A stretch of 64,000 nt of DNA from Streptomyces sp. NBC_01237 (GCF_035917275.1 NZ_CP108508.1:5580001-5644000); one strand, 5' to 3'; counted from the first letter of the stretch, positions 1 to 8,952 are shown. Made by a program: numbers and translations. The notes: a model not told the origin generated them from the sequence alone.

Positions 1-1228
1 GGGAGTCCTTCGCCAGACAGACCCGGCCGCCGGCCGCCGCCACCTCCTCGTCGAGCCCGTCCAGGAACCGCCCCTGACCGGGCGGACCGGCCGGCAGGTC
101 GAACGCGAGGGACCAGCCGGGCACCGGGAAGGACAGCCAGCCCGGATCGGCGTCGCCGAACCGTTTGAGCACGGCGAGGAACGAGGGGTGGCGGTGCCGT
201 GAGATCCGCTCCACCACCCGGCGCAGTGCCTCCTCCTGCCCGTACCCGACGACGAACTCGTAGCGCACGAAGCCGCAGCGCCCGTGCAGCCGGTTCCCGT
301 GCGGTACGCCGTCCAGGGCGTGGAAGAAGGTGGTGATCCGCTGGAGCTCACCGGTGCGGGACCTGGGGGCGCCGCGGTGGCGCAGCTCGTTGAACAGGGC
401 GGCGGAGGTCCGGCCGAGCAGCCTTTCCGGGACGAACGCGGGGACGGCGGGCAGCAGCCCCGGACGGAACGCGAGCGGTGTGCGCCGGGCGTGCGCCGGG
501 AGCGCCTGGAGGGGCGCGTGCGACCCCTGGGTGAGCACGCCGCGTCCCGTCGCCCTGCCCCGCGCCAGCAGATCGATCCGGGCGGACGCGTAGCGGTGCC
601 GGTCACCGGCCGCCGTGAACCGTGCCAGCAGATCGTCCAGATCCCCCGCCCGTTGCGTGTCGACCGACATCAGTGATGTGGTGACCGGCTCGAACCGGAG
701 CGTGGCGGTGAGGACGACACCGGTCAGCCCCAGGCCGCCGGTGGTCGCGTCGAAGAGGTCGGTGCCGGGCAGCACCGTACGCACCTCGCCGTCCGCGGTG
801 AGCAGTTCCAGCGCGCTCACATGCCGGGAGAAGGAACCGGAGAGGCGGTGGTCGCGGCCGTGGACATCGGCGCCGATCGCGCCGCCGACGGTGATCCGGC
901 CGGTCGAGGGGGTGACGGGTACGAACCGGCCGAGCGGCAGCAGCACCTCCATCAGCCGGCGCAGGCTCACCCCCGCGTCGCAGACCACGGTGCCGGTGCG
1001 GGTGTCGATGCTGTGGATCCGGTCCAGCGCGGTCATGTCGAGGACGGAGCCGCCCGCGTTCTGGGCCGCGTCGCCGTGGGAGCGGCCGAGCCCGCGGGCG
1101 AGGGCGCCACGGGGCCCGCGGCCGCGTACCACGGCGGCAGCCTCCTCGTGGCTGCGAGGGCGGAACCGCAGCGCGGTCGTCGGGGCGGTGCGGCCCCAGC
1201 CGGTCAAGGACACCGTGTCGACGGACAT
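1..1228 (-). CDS. FAD-binding oxidoreductase, DprE1-like (partial, C-terminus outside window)
   Basis: About 409 residues are visible, starting at ATG 1228; the C-terminus lies before base 1. The N-terminus reads SLTGWGRTAPTTALRFRP, the opening of decaprenylphosphoryl-ribose oxidase (DprE1) type FAD enzymes. It is followed by a PP-loop FAD domain with GRSHGDAAQN and TVGGAIGADVHGRDH, then SRHVSALELLTADGE. In mycobacteria DprE1 oxidises decaprenylphosphoryl ribose during arabinan synthesis. Streptomyces lack arabinogalactan, so the substrate here is uncertain. It is divergent from the YihY gene, with about 130 bp between the starts. The family call is firm and the reaction is inferred. Confidence 0.85.
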   Translation of the reverse strand, partial: MSVDTVSLTGWGRTAPTTALRFRPRSHEEAAAVVRGRGPRGALARGLGRSHGDAAQNAGGSVLDMTALDRIHSIDTRTGTVVCDAGVSLRRLMEVLLPLGRFVPVTPSTGRITVGGAIGADVHGRDHRLSGSFSRHVSALELLTADGEVRTVLPGTDLFDATTGGLGLTGVVLTATLRFEPVTTSLMSVDTQRAGDLDDLLARFTAAGDRHRYASARIDLLARGRATGRGVLTQGSHAPLQALPAHARRTPLAFRPGLLPAVPAFVPERLLGRTSAALFNELRHRGAPRSRTGELQRITTFFHALDGVPHGNRLHGRCGFVRYEFVVGYGQEEALRRVVERISRHRHPSFLAVLKRFGDADPGWLSFPVPGWSLAFDLPAGPPGQGRFLDGLDEEVAAAGGRVCLAKDS

Positions 1229-1359
1229 GATCGTGACCGTATCGCCAGAGAAAACCCCTTTTGGGTATTTGTTACGGTACTCACCGGAATGGGTGATTGA
1301 TTGGGTGTCAGGGGGCAGCCGACACCGGTTCTTCGGGGCCTGGAGGGTACGCGTACGTC

Positions 1360-2310
1360 ATGGACTGGCTGAAAAAACTCCCCGTCATCGGGCCGCTCGT
1401 CTCGCGGCTGATGGAGACACACGCCTGGCGCTCCTACGAGACGCTGGAGCGGGTCCACTGGGCCAGGCTCGCCGCCGCCATCACCTTCATCAGCTTCCTC
1501 GCGCTCTTCCCGCTGATCGCGGTCGGTGCGGCGATCGGTGCCGCGCTGCTCTCCGACAAGCAGCTGGACAAGATCGAGGACAAGATCACCGAGCAGGTGC
1601 CGGGCATCTCCGACCAGCTGGGTATCGACAATCTGGTGGCCCACGCGGGCACGGTCGGCGTGGTGGCCGGTGCGCTGCTGCTCTTCACCGGCATCGGCTG
1701 GGTCGGCTCCCTGCGGGACTGTCTGCGCGCGGTCTGGGAGGTGGACGACGCGGAGGAGGGCAACCCGGTCGTCCGCAAGCTCAAGGACGCGGGGCTGCTG
1801 CTGGGGCTCGGCGGCGCGGCACTCGCGACGCTGGCGGCCTCCGCGGTCGGTTCGACGGCCGTCGGCTGGACCGCCGATCAGCTGGGCATCCCCGACCACG
1901 GCGCGGGCGGTGTGCTGCTGCAGGTGGCCGCCCTGGTGGTGGCGGTGGTCGCCGACTTCCTGCTGCTGCTCTATCTGCTGACGCTGCTCCCCGGTGTGGA
2001 GCCGCCGAGGCGCCGGCTGATGGTCGCCGGACTGCTCGGCGCGATCGGCTTCGAACTGCTCAAGCTGCTGCTCGGCAGCTATATGAAGGGCGTGGCCTCG
2101 AAGAGCATGTACGGGGCGTTCGGCGTGCCCGTCGCCCTGCTCCTGTGGATCAACTTCACCGCGAAACTGCTGCTGTTCTGCGCCGCCTGGACGGCGACGC
2201 GGAGCAGGAGCGAGCAGGCAGGAGAAGCCGGAGGGACCACAGAAGCCGCAGAAGCCGTCAGCGACGGGGGAAGCGACGGACCAGGTCGGGCAGCGGCCAG
2301 CGCCGGTTGA
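1360..2310 (+). CDS. YihY/BrkB-family inner membrane protein
   Basis: A 316-residue polytopic membrane protein of the YihY/virulence factor BrkB family. It has about six hydrophobic segments, including AAAITFISFLALFPLIAVG, ALLLFTGIGWVGSLRDCLRA and a final VALLLWINFTAKLLLFCAAW, the family's conserved C-terminal helix. The tail is polar and rich in Glu, Gly and Ala. The start is ATG 1360; a purine stretch (ggaggg) lies about 12 bases upstream, rather far. The function of the family is not settled; an old ribonuclease BN label is wrong. Its 3' end overlaps the convergent carboxypeptidase gene by 53 bp. Confidence 0.85.
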   Translation: MDWLKKLPVIGPLVSRLMETHAWRSYETLERVHWARLAAAITFISFLALFPLIAVGAAIGAALLSDKQLDKIEDKITEQVPGISDQLGIDNLVAHAGTVGVVAGALLLFTGIGWVGSLRDCLRAVWEVDDAEEGNPVVRKLKDAGLLLGLGGAALATLAASAVGSTAVGWTADQLGIPDHGAGGVLLQVAALVVAVVADFLLLLYLLTLLPGVEPPRRRLMVAGLLGAIGFELLKLLLGSYMKGVASKSMYGAFGVPVALLLWINFTAKLLLFCAAWTATRSRSEQAGEAGGTTEAAEAVSDGGSDGPGRAAASAG

Positions 2311-3517
2311 CCAGGAACACCCCGGCTGCCAGCACTACCAGCAGCCCGCCGACGATCGCCAGGGCGATCCCGACCCCGCTGGACCCCTCGGTGGCGGCGG
2401 CGGCCTTCGCGTTCTTCGCGTCCTTCGCCCCGTCCTGCCCCGACTTGTGCGCCCCGGCGGCCGGCTGTGCGCCCTTCCCGCTCCCGGTCTCCGCGGACTT
2501 CGGCGGTACCAGCTCGCCGACCGGCGTCACCTTGCCGCTCGCGGCGAAGCCCCAGTCGAGCAGGCTCGCGGCCTCCTTGTACACGGCGTGGCTCTCGTCC
2601 GACGACGGGTTCATGACGGTGACCAGCAGCACCCTGCCATCACGCTCGGCGACCCCGGTGAAGGTGTTGCCCGCGTGGGTCGTGTAGCCGTTCTTGACGC
2701 CCGCGATGCCCTTGTACGGGTCCACGCCGATGTCCCCGGTGATCAGCCGGTTGGTGTTCTGGATCTCGAAGCTCTCGCGCTTCTTGCCCTTCTCCTCGCC
2801 GGGGAAGTCGGCGGTGGCCGTCGCGCAGTACTCGCGGAAGTCCTTCTTCTGCAGCCCGCTGCGGGCGAACAGGGTGAGGTCGTACGCGCTGGAGACCTGG
2901 TTCGGCGCGTCGTACCCGTCCGGCGAGACCACCGTGGTGTCGAGCGCCTGCAATTCCTCGGCGTGGCTCTGCATCGCCGCGACGGTCTTGGGGACACCGC
3001 CGAACATCGAGGCCAGCACATGCACCGCGTCGTTGCCCGAGCGCAGGAACACCCCCAGCCACAGGTCATGGACCGTGTACGTCTGGTCCTCCTTGACGCC
3101 CACCAGGCTGCTGCCCGCGCCGACACCGGCCAGCTCCTCCTCCGTCACCGTGTGGCTGAGGGACTTCGGCTGGAGCGCGGGGAGGACCGTGTCCGCGAAG
3201 AGCATCTTCAGGGTGGAGGCGGGCGGCAGCCGCCAGTGCGAGTTGTGCGCCGCCAGCACCTGGCCGTTCTCCGCGTCCGCGACGATCCACGACCGGCCCG
3301 TGAGGTCCTTGGGCAGCACCGGGGCGCCCGTCCCGAGATTGACCTGCGTACCGACCTTGGCGAGCTGCTCCCCGCCGACGCTCGACATCGGGTGCGTCGG
3401 CTTCGGCTGTTTGTCGTCGGTCTTGTCCTTGTCCGCCGCCGACGCGGGACTAAGGACAAAACCGGACAGCAATGCGGCAGAGATGACCGTCAACACGGTC
3501 TTTTTCAGAGCAGGCAC
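2258..3517 (-). CDS. D-alanyl-D-alanine carboxypeptidase (serine-type, S11/DacA family)
   Basis: A 419-residue exported penicillin-binding-protein-type carboxypeptidase that trims the terminal D-Ala of peptidoglycan stem peptides. GTG 3517 gives a signal peptide (VPALKKTVLTVISAALLSG, cleavage after SPASAA). The catalytic SxxK is in LPPASTLKMLF, the SGN motif in RSGNDAVHV, and the third motif, normally KTG, reads KNG in GVKNGYTTHAGN. A C-terminal transmembrane helix (IALAIVGGLLVVLAAGVFLV) followed by an Arg-rich tail anchors it in the membrane. An upstream in-frame extension to 3820 is open but has no signal-peptide character. The KNG variant deserves a check, although the active-site Ser and Lys are present. 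Confidence 0.9.
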   Translation of the reverse strand: MPALKKTVLTVISAALLSGFVLSPASAADKDKTDDKQPKPTHPMSSVGGEQLAKVGTQVNLGTGAPVLPKDLTGRSWIVADAENGQVLAAHNSHWRLPPASTLKMLFADTVLPALQPKSLSHTVTEEELAGVGAGSSLVGVKEDQTYTVHDLWLGVFLRSGNDAVHVLASMFGGVPKTVAAMQSHAEELQALDTTVVSPDGYDAPNQVSSAYDLTLFARSGLQKKDFREYCATATADFPGEEKGKKRESFEIQNTNRLITGDIGVDPYKGIAGVKNGYTTHAGNTFTGVAERDGRVLLVTVMNPSSDESHAVYKEAASLLDWGFAASGKVTPVGELVPPKSAETGSGKGAQPAAGAHKSGQDGAKDAKNAKAAAATEGSSGVGIALAIVGGLLVVLAAGVFLVNRRWPLPDLVRRFPRR

Positions 3518-3650
3518 GGTCGGAAACGTACAGGGCGAAGATGTGGATGGGGACCCGGACCGCCGGACCCGCCGCAGGTTCCGCCGGTACAGCCCACCTC
3601 GGTCCCCACCCCGGGCGACCCGGCCGGAGGGCGGCGGCGATACTGAATCC

Positions 3651-3896
3651 ATGAAGCTCAGCCGCCCCGTCTCCTGGTTCCTGCTCGCGTTCGGGGTGTG
3701 GAGCTGGTTCATCTGGATCACTTTCGTCAAGAACCTGTGGAAGGACGGCAGCGGGCTCGCGTTCGACGACGCGGGCGACCCGACCACGTACTTCTGGGTG
3801 CACCTGCTGCTCGCCATCACGTCCTTTCTTCTGGGGACGGCGGTTGGGGTGATCGGGTTCCGTGGTGTCAGGGCTTTGCGCCGGGAGCGCGCCTGA
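3651..3896 (+). CDS. small integral membrane protein
   Basis: An 81-residue protein with two clear transmembrane helices (SWFLLAFGVWSWFIWITFV and YFWVHLLLAITSFLLGTAVG) and a short basic C-terminus (RGVRALRRERA). It lies between the divergent carboxypeptidase gene and the metallophosphoesterase gene, starting 133 bp from the carboxypeptidase start and ending 60 bp before the next gene. An orthologue sits at the same place in S. coelicolor (SCO4848, from memory). No function is known. Confidence 0.75.
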   Translation: MKLSRPVSWFLLAFGVWSWFIWITFVKNLWKDGSGLAFDDAGDPTTYFWVHLLLAITSFLLGTAVGVIGFRGVRALRRERA

Positions 3897-3956
3897 TCAT
3901 CCGTACGCGGACCGGCGCACGGGCCGGTCCGAGGAGATGTATGTGGGGGAACACAC

Positions 3957-5402
3957 GTGGCAGTGGTCTTCGTCCTGGTGGCGCTCGCGGTGCTGGCGCT
4001 GCTCGTCGCCGTGCACCGCTACGTGTGGCGTCGCTTCGTCGGTGACACGACGGCTCGGGGCAGCGCGATGCGCGGGGCGGGCACGGTCGCCGCGTTCGTC
4101 CTGCCGCTGCTGAGCGTCGGCGCACTGGTCTCCGGCCGTGCGGGCGCCCCCTTCTGGCTCCAGCAGGTACTGGCCTGGCCGGGCTATCTGTGGCTGGCCG
4201 CCCTGCTGTATCTGACGCTGGCTCTGCTCGTCGGCGAGGCCGTACGCCCGGTCCTGAGCCGGGTGCTCGCCCGCCGGGACCGCGGGGCGGCCGAGGAGAG
4301 GAGCGCGGAGGAGGCAGCGGAGGAGAGCGGGGAGAAGAGGAGCGCCCGCCCGCGTACCGGGGCCCCTGCCCTGGCAGGCGCCCCGGCCGACTCGCCCGCG
4401 CCCCCGGCCGACGGGAGGGCCGGGCACGAGCCCGCGCAAGCCATCGCGCCCGCGCAAGCCATCGCGCCCGCGCAAGCCACCGCGCCCCCGCAGGCCACCG
4501 CGCCCCCGGAAGGCGCCGAGTCCGCCGCAGCCGCAGCCCCAGCCGCAGCCCCAGCCGCGGCCCCGCCCGCCACCGGCCCCTCGCGGCGGCTGTTCGTCGC
4601 CAGGGCCGTCGGCGGCGCGGCCGCCGTCGCCGGGCTTGGCACCGTCGGATACGGCACGTACGGGGTGCTGCGCGGCCCCCGCACCAAGCGGATCACCGTG
4701 CCGCTCGCCAAGCTGCCCCGCTCGGCGCACGGCTACCGGATCGCCGTCGTCAGCGATGTCCACCTCGGCCCGATCCTCGGCCGCGCCCACACGACGCGCA
4801 TCGTCGACGCGGTCAACGCGACCCGGCCCGATCTGATCGCCGTCGTCGGTGACCTGGTCGACGGGTCCGTCGCGGACCTGGGCACCGCCGCGGAGCCGCT
4901 GGCCCGGCTCGAAGCGCGGCACGGCAGCTACTTCGTCACCGGCAACCACGAGTACTTCTCCGGTGCCGCCCAGTGGGTCGACCATGTGCGCGAGCTGGGT
5001 CTGCACCCGCTGGAGAACGCCCGGGTCGAGTTCGACGGCTTCGACCTCGCCGGGGTCAACGACATCGCGGGCGAGAGCGAGGGCCAGGGCCCCGACTTCG
5101 TACGGGCGCTCGGTGACCGGGACCGGGCCCGCGCCGCCGTCCTCCTCGCGCACCAGCCGGTCGTCATCCATGACGCCGTGGAGCACGGAGTCGACCTCCA
5201 GCTCTCCGGTCACACCCACGGTGGTCAGCTCTGGCCCGGCAGTCTCATCGCCGGGCTGGCCAACCCCACCGTCGCCGGGCTCGAACGCTACGGCGACACC
5301 CAGCTCTACGTCTCCCGCGGCGCCGGGGCCTGGGGGCCGCCCGTGCGGGTCGGGGCGGCCTCCGACATCACCGTCGTGGAACTCGCCTCCCGGCAGGCCT
5401 AG
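3957..5402 (+). CDS. membrane-anchored metallophosphoesterase
   Basis: 481 residues from GTG 3957. The N-terminal 90 residues hold three membrane segments. A 150-residue Ala/Pro/Glu-rich linker contains five near-identical repeats of a pentapeptide (AQAIAP/AQATAP type). A twin-arginine-like SRRLFVARAVGGAA stretch with another hydrophobic segment follows, then the catalytic domain. Calcineurin-type metal motifs are complete: SDVHLGP, GDLVDG, GNHEYF, LAHQP and SGHTHGGQ. It belongs to the YkuE/YaeI-like subgroup; such enzymes hydrolyse phosphoesters or lipid-linked phosphates outside the membrane. The catalytic domain probably faces outward. The substrate is unknown. Confidence 0.88.
   Translation: MAVVFVLVALAVLALLVAVHRYVWRRFVGDTTARGSAMRGAGTVAAFVLPLLSVGALVSGRAGAPFWLQQVLAWPGYLWLAALLYLTLALLVGEAVRPVLSRVLARRDRGAAEERSAEEAAEESGEKRSARPRTGAPALAGAPADSPAPPADGRAGHEPAQAIAPAQAIAPAQATAPPQATAPPEGAESAAAAAPAAAPAAAPPATGPSRRLFVARAVGGAAAVAGLGTVGYGTYGVLRGPRTKRITVPLAKLPRSAHGYRIAVVSDVHLGPILGRAHTTRIVDAVNATRPDLIAVVGDLVDGSVADLGTAAEPLARLEARHGSYFVTGNHEYFSGAAQWVDHVRELGLHPLENARVEFDGFDLAGVNDIAGESEGQGPDFVRALGDRDRARAAVLLAHQPVVIHDAVEHGVDLQLSGHTHGGQLWPGSLIAGLANPTVAGLERYGDTQLYVSRGAGAWGPPVRVGAASDITVVELASRQA
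4430..4512 (+). repeat. short in-frame tandem repeat in the metallophosphoesterase linker
   Basis: About five copies of a 15-18 base unit (gcgcaagccatcgcgcccgc and variants) encode AQAIAP/AQATAP in the disordered linker between membrane and catalytic domains. Copy-number change would keep the reading frame and only alter linker length. Confidence 0.6.
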
Positions 5403-5687
5403 AGGCCGCTCCATGATCGGGACAGCCTCTAGCACGATCGATGAGGGCGTTCGGCGTTCTCCGGGAATCCGCACCGAAGCGTCACGGTCTGCTACGAAAA
5501 ACTGCAGGTGGGAGGCCGTAAGCTGTCTTTTCGGACACCCTATGTTCCAGGTGGCGAACAAATCCCTGTGAGTGCCCCATTTACTCTTCCAGTTGTGAAA
5601 ATCGTGTGATTGGGTAAGCGCGAGCATGCGGCAATGTGCGTGTCTGAGCGCAATGCCGAGGTGGGGCTGGTAAGGGAGAGCACGGCA
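5403..5687. other. intergenic stretch, no gene seen
   Basis: This 285-bp gap between the phosphoesterase and the solute-binding protein is more AT-rich than its flanks in 5500-5620. It probably contains the promoter of the downstream gene. No hairpin, RNA gene or convincing -35/-10 pair could be picked by eye. Confidence 0.4.
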
Positions 5688-7241
5688 ATGCGGTCGATCC
5701 GGATACGGATTCTCGCGATTTTCGCGGTACTGGTCATCGCAGGCGTCGGCGCCTGGCAACTTCTTCCCTCGGGCGAGGAGAAGAACGATCCCGTCACGGT
5801 GGGCACGACGGACGCGGTGACCTCGCTGGACCCGGCCGGTGCGTACGACGCGGGCTCGTGGGCGATCTACAGCAATCTCTACCAGTCGCTGATGACGTTC
5901 AAGTCCGGCGCGATCGTGCCGGAACCGGACGCCGCCGAGAGCTGCGGCTTCGTCGGGCAGAAGCTCCAGACGTACCAGTGCAAGCTGCGGAACGATCTGA
6001 CCTTCTCCAACGGCCGGAAGATCACGGCCGCCGACGTCGAGTACTCCTTCGAGCGGATGCTCAGGATCAAGACCGATGTCGGGCCCTCGGCGCTGTTCCC
6101 CAGCCTCAAGAACGTCGTGACCGAAGGCCGCACCATCACCTTCAACCTCTCCTCGCGCGACGCGACCTTCCCGCAGAAGCTCGCCACCGGAGCCGGGTCG
6201 ATCGTCGATCCCACCCAGTACCCGGACAACAAGCTCCGCAGCGGAAAGCAGGTCGACGGGTCGGGGCCGTACGTCCTCAAGTCCTACGAGCCGGGCGTAC
6301 GGGCCGAACTGGTGCCCAACATCAAGTACAAGGGCGCTCTCAAGAAGACCGGCGACCCGGTCGAAATCCGCTACTACAAGACCTCCGACGAGCTGATGGC
6401 CGGCTGGAAGAGCGGCGACCTCGACGTCACGCACCGCCAGCTGCCGCCCGCCCGGCTCGCCGAGCTGAACCCCGGCGACCCGGACCTGCGCGTCACCGAG
6501 GCGGACAGCGCGGAGATCCGCAACCTCGTCTTCAACGTCCGTGAGGGCTCCCCGCTCGCCAACAAGAAGGTCCGTCAGGCCATCGCGTCGATCATCGACC
6601 GCGGTCCGCTGGTGGGCGATGTCTACAAGAGCACCGTCGAACCGCTCTACTCGCTGATCCCGCAGGGGTACATCGGCCACAGCACCCCGTTCTTCGACAA
6701 GTACCCGTCGCCCGACCCCGCGCGTGCCAAGAAGCTGATGGCGGAGGCCGGTGTGCAGACTCCGCTGCACATCAACTTCGCCTACAAGGCCGACGAGGCG
6801 TACACGCAGGAGACCGCCGAGCTGCGGCGCCAGCTGGAGAAGGACGGGCTGTTCAAGGTCTCGGTGAAGGCCGTGAAGTGGACGGACTTCCAGAAGGGTT
6901 ACGCGGACGGCGCCTACGACGCGTACACCATCGGCTGGCTTCCCGACTACCCGGACCCCGACACCTTCAGCCAGCCGCTCGTCGGCCGTGACAACAGCCT
7001 CCACAACGGCTACGCCAGCAAGCAGATGGACGAGCTGATCACGGCCACGCTCCAGTACAGCGACCGCGGCAGGACCTCGGCCGACTTCAAGGAGCTCCAG
7101 CAGCTGGTCGGCGAGGACGTCCCGCTGGTCCCGCTGTGGCAGAAGAAGGACTACGTCGTCGCCAAGACGGACGTCTCCGGGTCGCAGTACCTCTCCGACG
7201 GCACCGGCATCTGGCGGCTGTGGGAACTGGGCTGGATCTGA
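5688..7241 (+). CDS. ABC transporter substrate-binding protein, family 5 (peptide/opine type)
   Basis: 517 residues from ATG 5688, with aagggag 11 bases upstream. It is an SBP_bac_5 protein: VTVGTTDAVTSLDPAGAYD at the mature N-terminus, LRNDLTFSNGRKITAADVEYSFERM, VRQAIASIIDR and a C-terminal GWLPDYPDPDTFSQPLVG. It would bind oligopeptides or similar ligands outside the membrane. The N-terminus (RIRILAIFAVLVIAGVGAW) is one hydrophobic segment with no lipobox Cys, so it looks membrane-anchored rather than lipid-modified. No permease or ATPase gene is adjacent, so it is an orphan that must use a remote transporter or act as a sensor. Confidence 0.88.
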   Translation: MRSIRIRILAIFAVLVIAGVGAWQLLPSGEEKNDPVTVGTTDAVTSLDPAGAYDAGSWAIYSNLYQSLMTFKSGAIVPEPDAAESCGFVGQKLQTYQCKLRNDLTFSNGRKITAADVEYSFERMLRIKTDVGPSALFPSLKNVVTEGRTITFNLSSRDATFPQKLATGAGSIVDPTQYPDNKLRSGKQVDGSGPYVLKSYEPGVRAELVPNIKYKGALKKTGDPVEIRYYKTSDELMAGWKSGDLDVTHRQLPPARLAELNPGDPDLRVTEADSAEIRNLVFNVREGSPLANKKVRQAIASIIDRGPLVGDVYKSTVEPLYSLIPQGYIGHSTPFFDKYPSPDPARAKKLMAEAGVQTPLHINFAYKADEAYTQETAELRRQLEKDGLFKVSVKAVKWTDFQKGYADGAYDAYTIGWLPDYPDPDTFSQPLVGRDNSLHNGYASKQMDELITATLQYSDRGRTSADFKELQQLVGEDVPLVPLWQKKDYVVAKTDVSGSQYLSDGTGIWRLWELGWI

Positions 7242-7257
7242 CGGCAGCCGCCGTCAG
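7238..7257 (+). terminator. hairpin overlapping the stop codon of the solute-binding protein
   Basis: A perfect 8-bp stem (ctgacggc/gccgtcag) with loop agcc includes the TGA stop at 7239-7241. It sits between convergent genes. There is no U-tract, as is usual in Streptomyces. Confidence 0.55.
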
Positions 7258-7293
7258 GGCCTCCCGGGTCCTGACGGCGACGGGGGACAGCCC

Positions 7294-8055
7294 TCAGGAG
7301 CGCTTGCGGGCGGTGGCCGTCTCGGCCATCCCCGGCAGGAAGTCCGTGAACAGCTCGTGCACTTCGTGGACGAGCGGCCGCAGCACCCGGAACCGGGCGA
7401 GCGCGACACCCCGGGTGGTGAGCCGCGCACCGCGCCCCGCGAGCCGGCGGCTGCGCTCGCGCTCCGGTGAGCGGTCGAACACCCAGTACAGGACGAGTCC
7501 CATCTGGGAGAGCCACATCAGCTCGGGGAGGACGTCCGCGAGTTCGGCGGGGATCTTGGCCTTGGAGCCCGCCAGTACCTCGCGGTGGATGGCGATGGAC
7601 ACCTCGCGGGCCGGCTCGGACTCGACGGAGAAGGGGCTGAGCGGGCTCTCGGGGTCGGCGGCGTTCTTGAAGAACTGGGCCGCGAACTCGTGGTACGGCG
7701 CCGCGACGTCCACCCAGCACGTCAGCACTCCGGCGAGCCGGGTCTCCAGATCCGTCTCGTTGTCCAGCACCTCCCGGACCGCCGCCGCGTGTTCGGCGCC
7801 GATCCGGTCGTAGAAGCCCTGGACGAGGTGCTCCTTGCTGGCGAAGTAGTAATAGGCGTTGCCGACGGAGACCCCGGCCTCCTGGGCGATGGCCCGCATG
7901 GTCGTCTTGTCGAAACCGCGCTCCTGGAAGAGCCGGAGCGCGGTTTCGAGGATGAGCGTGCGGGTCTGCTCGCTCTTGAGGACCTTGGCGGGCTTGCCGT
8001 CCTTCGCGCCCGGATCGCTCTTCACACCTTGCTCGTCCTTCTTCTCGCTCGCCAC
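7294..8055 (-). CDS. TetR-family transcriptional regulator
   Basis: 253 residues from GTG 8055; an in-frame GTG at 8085 is an alternative that would overlap the preceding gene. After a basic N-terminal tail, residues 30-80 form a TetR helix-turn-helix (RTLILETALRLFQERGFDKT, TMRAIAQEAGVSVGNAYYYF, ASKEHLVQGFY), followed by a long helical ligand-binding domain. It is the last gene of a three-gene operon 8940-7294, 10 bp after the DCC gene. Two TTGAAC-type palindromes in front of the operon are its probable operators, so autoregulation is likely. The ligand is unknown. Confidence 0.88.
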   Translation of the reverse strand: MASEKKDEQGVKSDPGAKDGKPAKVLKSEQTRTLILETALRLFQERGFDKTTMRAIAQEAGVSVGNAYYYFASKEHLVQGFYDRIGAEHAAAVREVLDNETDLETRLAGVLTCWVDVAAPYHEFAAQFFKNAADPESPLSPFSVESEPAREVSIAIHREVLAGSKAKIPAELADVLPELMWLSQMGLVLYWVFDRSPERERSRRLAGRGARLTTRGVALARFRVLRPLVHEVHELFTDFLPGMAETATARKRS

Positions 8056-8065
8056 GGTCCCCAGG

Positions 8066-8500
8066 CTATCCGCCCGTTTCGGCACCCATGACCGGGACTT
8101 CGCAGGCCCCGCCGCCGTCGCCGCACGAGGGGGCGGTCACCGAGCGGTACTTCGCCGCGGCGAGCACGGTCGCACGGGCGAACGGCCGGCCCGCCGGGGT
8201 GGTCAGCCAGTGGGCCTTGGGCCGGTGCTCGGCGAGCGCCCAGAGACAGACGATCCAGGCGGCGGTCCCGCGGTAGATCTGTCCCCGGTCGCCGATGACC
8301 GTGATCTCGTCGAGCGTCCCCGCGTGGTCGAGGCCGGGGAAGCGCCGGCGCGCCTCCTCGGAGGCGGCCGGCACGAGGTCCAGCGGTATGAGCCGGCGCT
8401 GCTTCAGCAGCCAGTGGCGTACATGGACGCAGAGGGCGCACTGCGCGTCGTAGAGCACGGTGAGGCGTGTGACCGGGGTGCGGGCTCCGGCTGCGGTCAT
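8066..8500 (-). CDS. thiol-disulfide oxidoreductase, DCC family (DUF393)
   Basis: 144 residues from ATG 8500. The defining DxxCxxC appears as LTVLYDAQCALCVHVRHWL near residue 20, followed by the family's IPLDLVP and ITVIGDRGQIYRGTAAW blocks. DCC proteins are thioredoxin-like; their substrates are mostly unknown. It starts 5 bp after the stop of the upstream membrane protein and is followed by the TetR gene, so all three are probably one transcript. Confidence 0.85.
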   Translation of the reverse strand: MTAAGARTPVTRLTVLYDAQCALCVHVRHWLLKQRRLIPLDLVPAASEEARRRFPGLDHAGTLDEITVIGDRGQIYRGTAAWIVCLWALAEHRPKAHWLTTPAGRPFARATVLAAAKYRSVTAPSCGDGGGACEVPVMGAETGG

Positions 8501-8505
8501 CCGGC

Positions 8506-8940
8506 TCACCGTCCGGTGGCGGGGGCGGCCCACGGGCCCTGCGGGGTGGGCCCGGTCCAGCCCTGCGGCGGCACCGGCGGGGTCTGCTCGCGCTCCATCA
8601 TGCCGCGGCGGCGGATCTTGTTCAGTACGTAGACGTTGGCGAGGTGCATTCCGCCGAGCACGAGCAGCACGACGCCGACCTTCGTGGAGAGGGCGTCGAA
8701 GAGACTGCGGGCGTCGGCCACGCTGTCGGCGTTCTTCAGGTAGAGGGTCACGAAGCCCAGGTTGACGAGGTAGAAGCCGACCACCAGCAGGTGGTTGACG
8801 GCGTCGGCGAGTTTCTCGTTCCCGTGCAGCACGTCCGCGAGGAACACCTTGCCGTTGCGGCTGAGGGTGCGGGCGACCCAGATGGTGAGAGCGACGCTGA
8901 TCAGCAGATAGATGACGTACGCGACAACGGTGAGGTCCAT
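8506..8940 (-). CDS. integral membrane protein, first gene of the TetR operon
   Basis: 144 residues from ATG 8940 (ggagcc 8-13 bases upstream). Three transmembrane helices are visible (VVAYVIYLLISVALTIWVA, HLLVVGFYLVNLGFVTLYL, KVGVVLLVLGGMHLANVYVL), followed by a Pro/Gly-rich cytoplasmic tail. I do not recognise a named family beyond actinobacterial conserved membrane protein. Position and spacing make it the target gene of the local TetR regulator. Confidence 0.75.
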   Translation of the reverse strand: MDLTVVAYVIYLLISVALTIWVARTLSRNGKVFLADVLHGNEKLADAVNHLLVVGFYLVNLGFVTLYLKNADSVADARSLFDALSTKVGVVLLVLGGMHLANVYVLNKIRRRGMMEREQTPPVPPQGWTGPTPQGPWAAPATGR

Positions 8941-8952
8941 GCCCCGGCTCCC

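Noticed and set aside
615..2687. 690-codon plus-strand frame
   Set aside because: It is a shadow crossing the FAD oxidase, YihY and carboxypeptidase genes, with no motif and low-complexity Arg/Ala/Gly content.
3897..7004. 1,035-codon open frame on the minus strand
   Set aside because: It runs antisense to the phosphoesterase and binding-protein genes, has no recognisable domain and an Arg/Gly/Val-rich composition typical of high-GC shadow frames.
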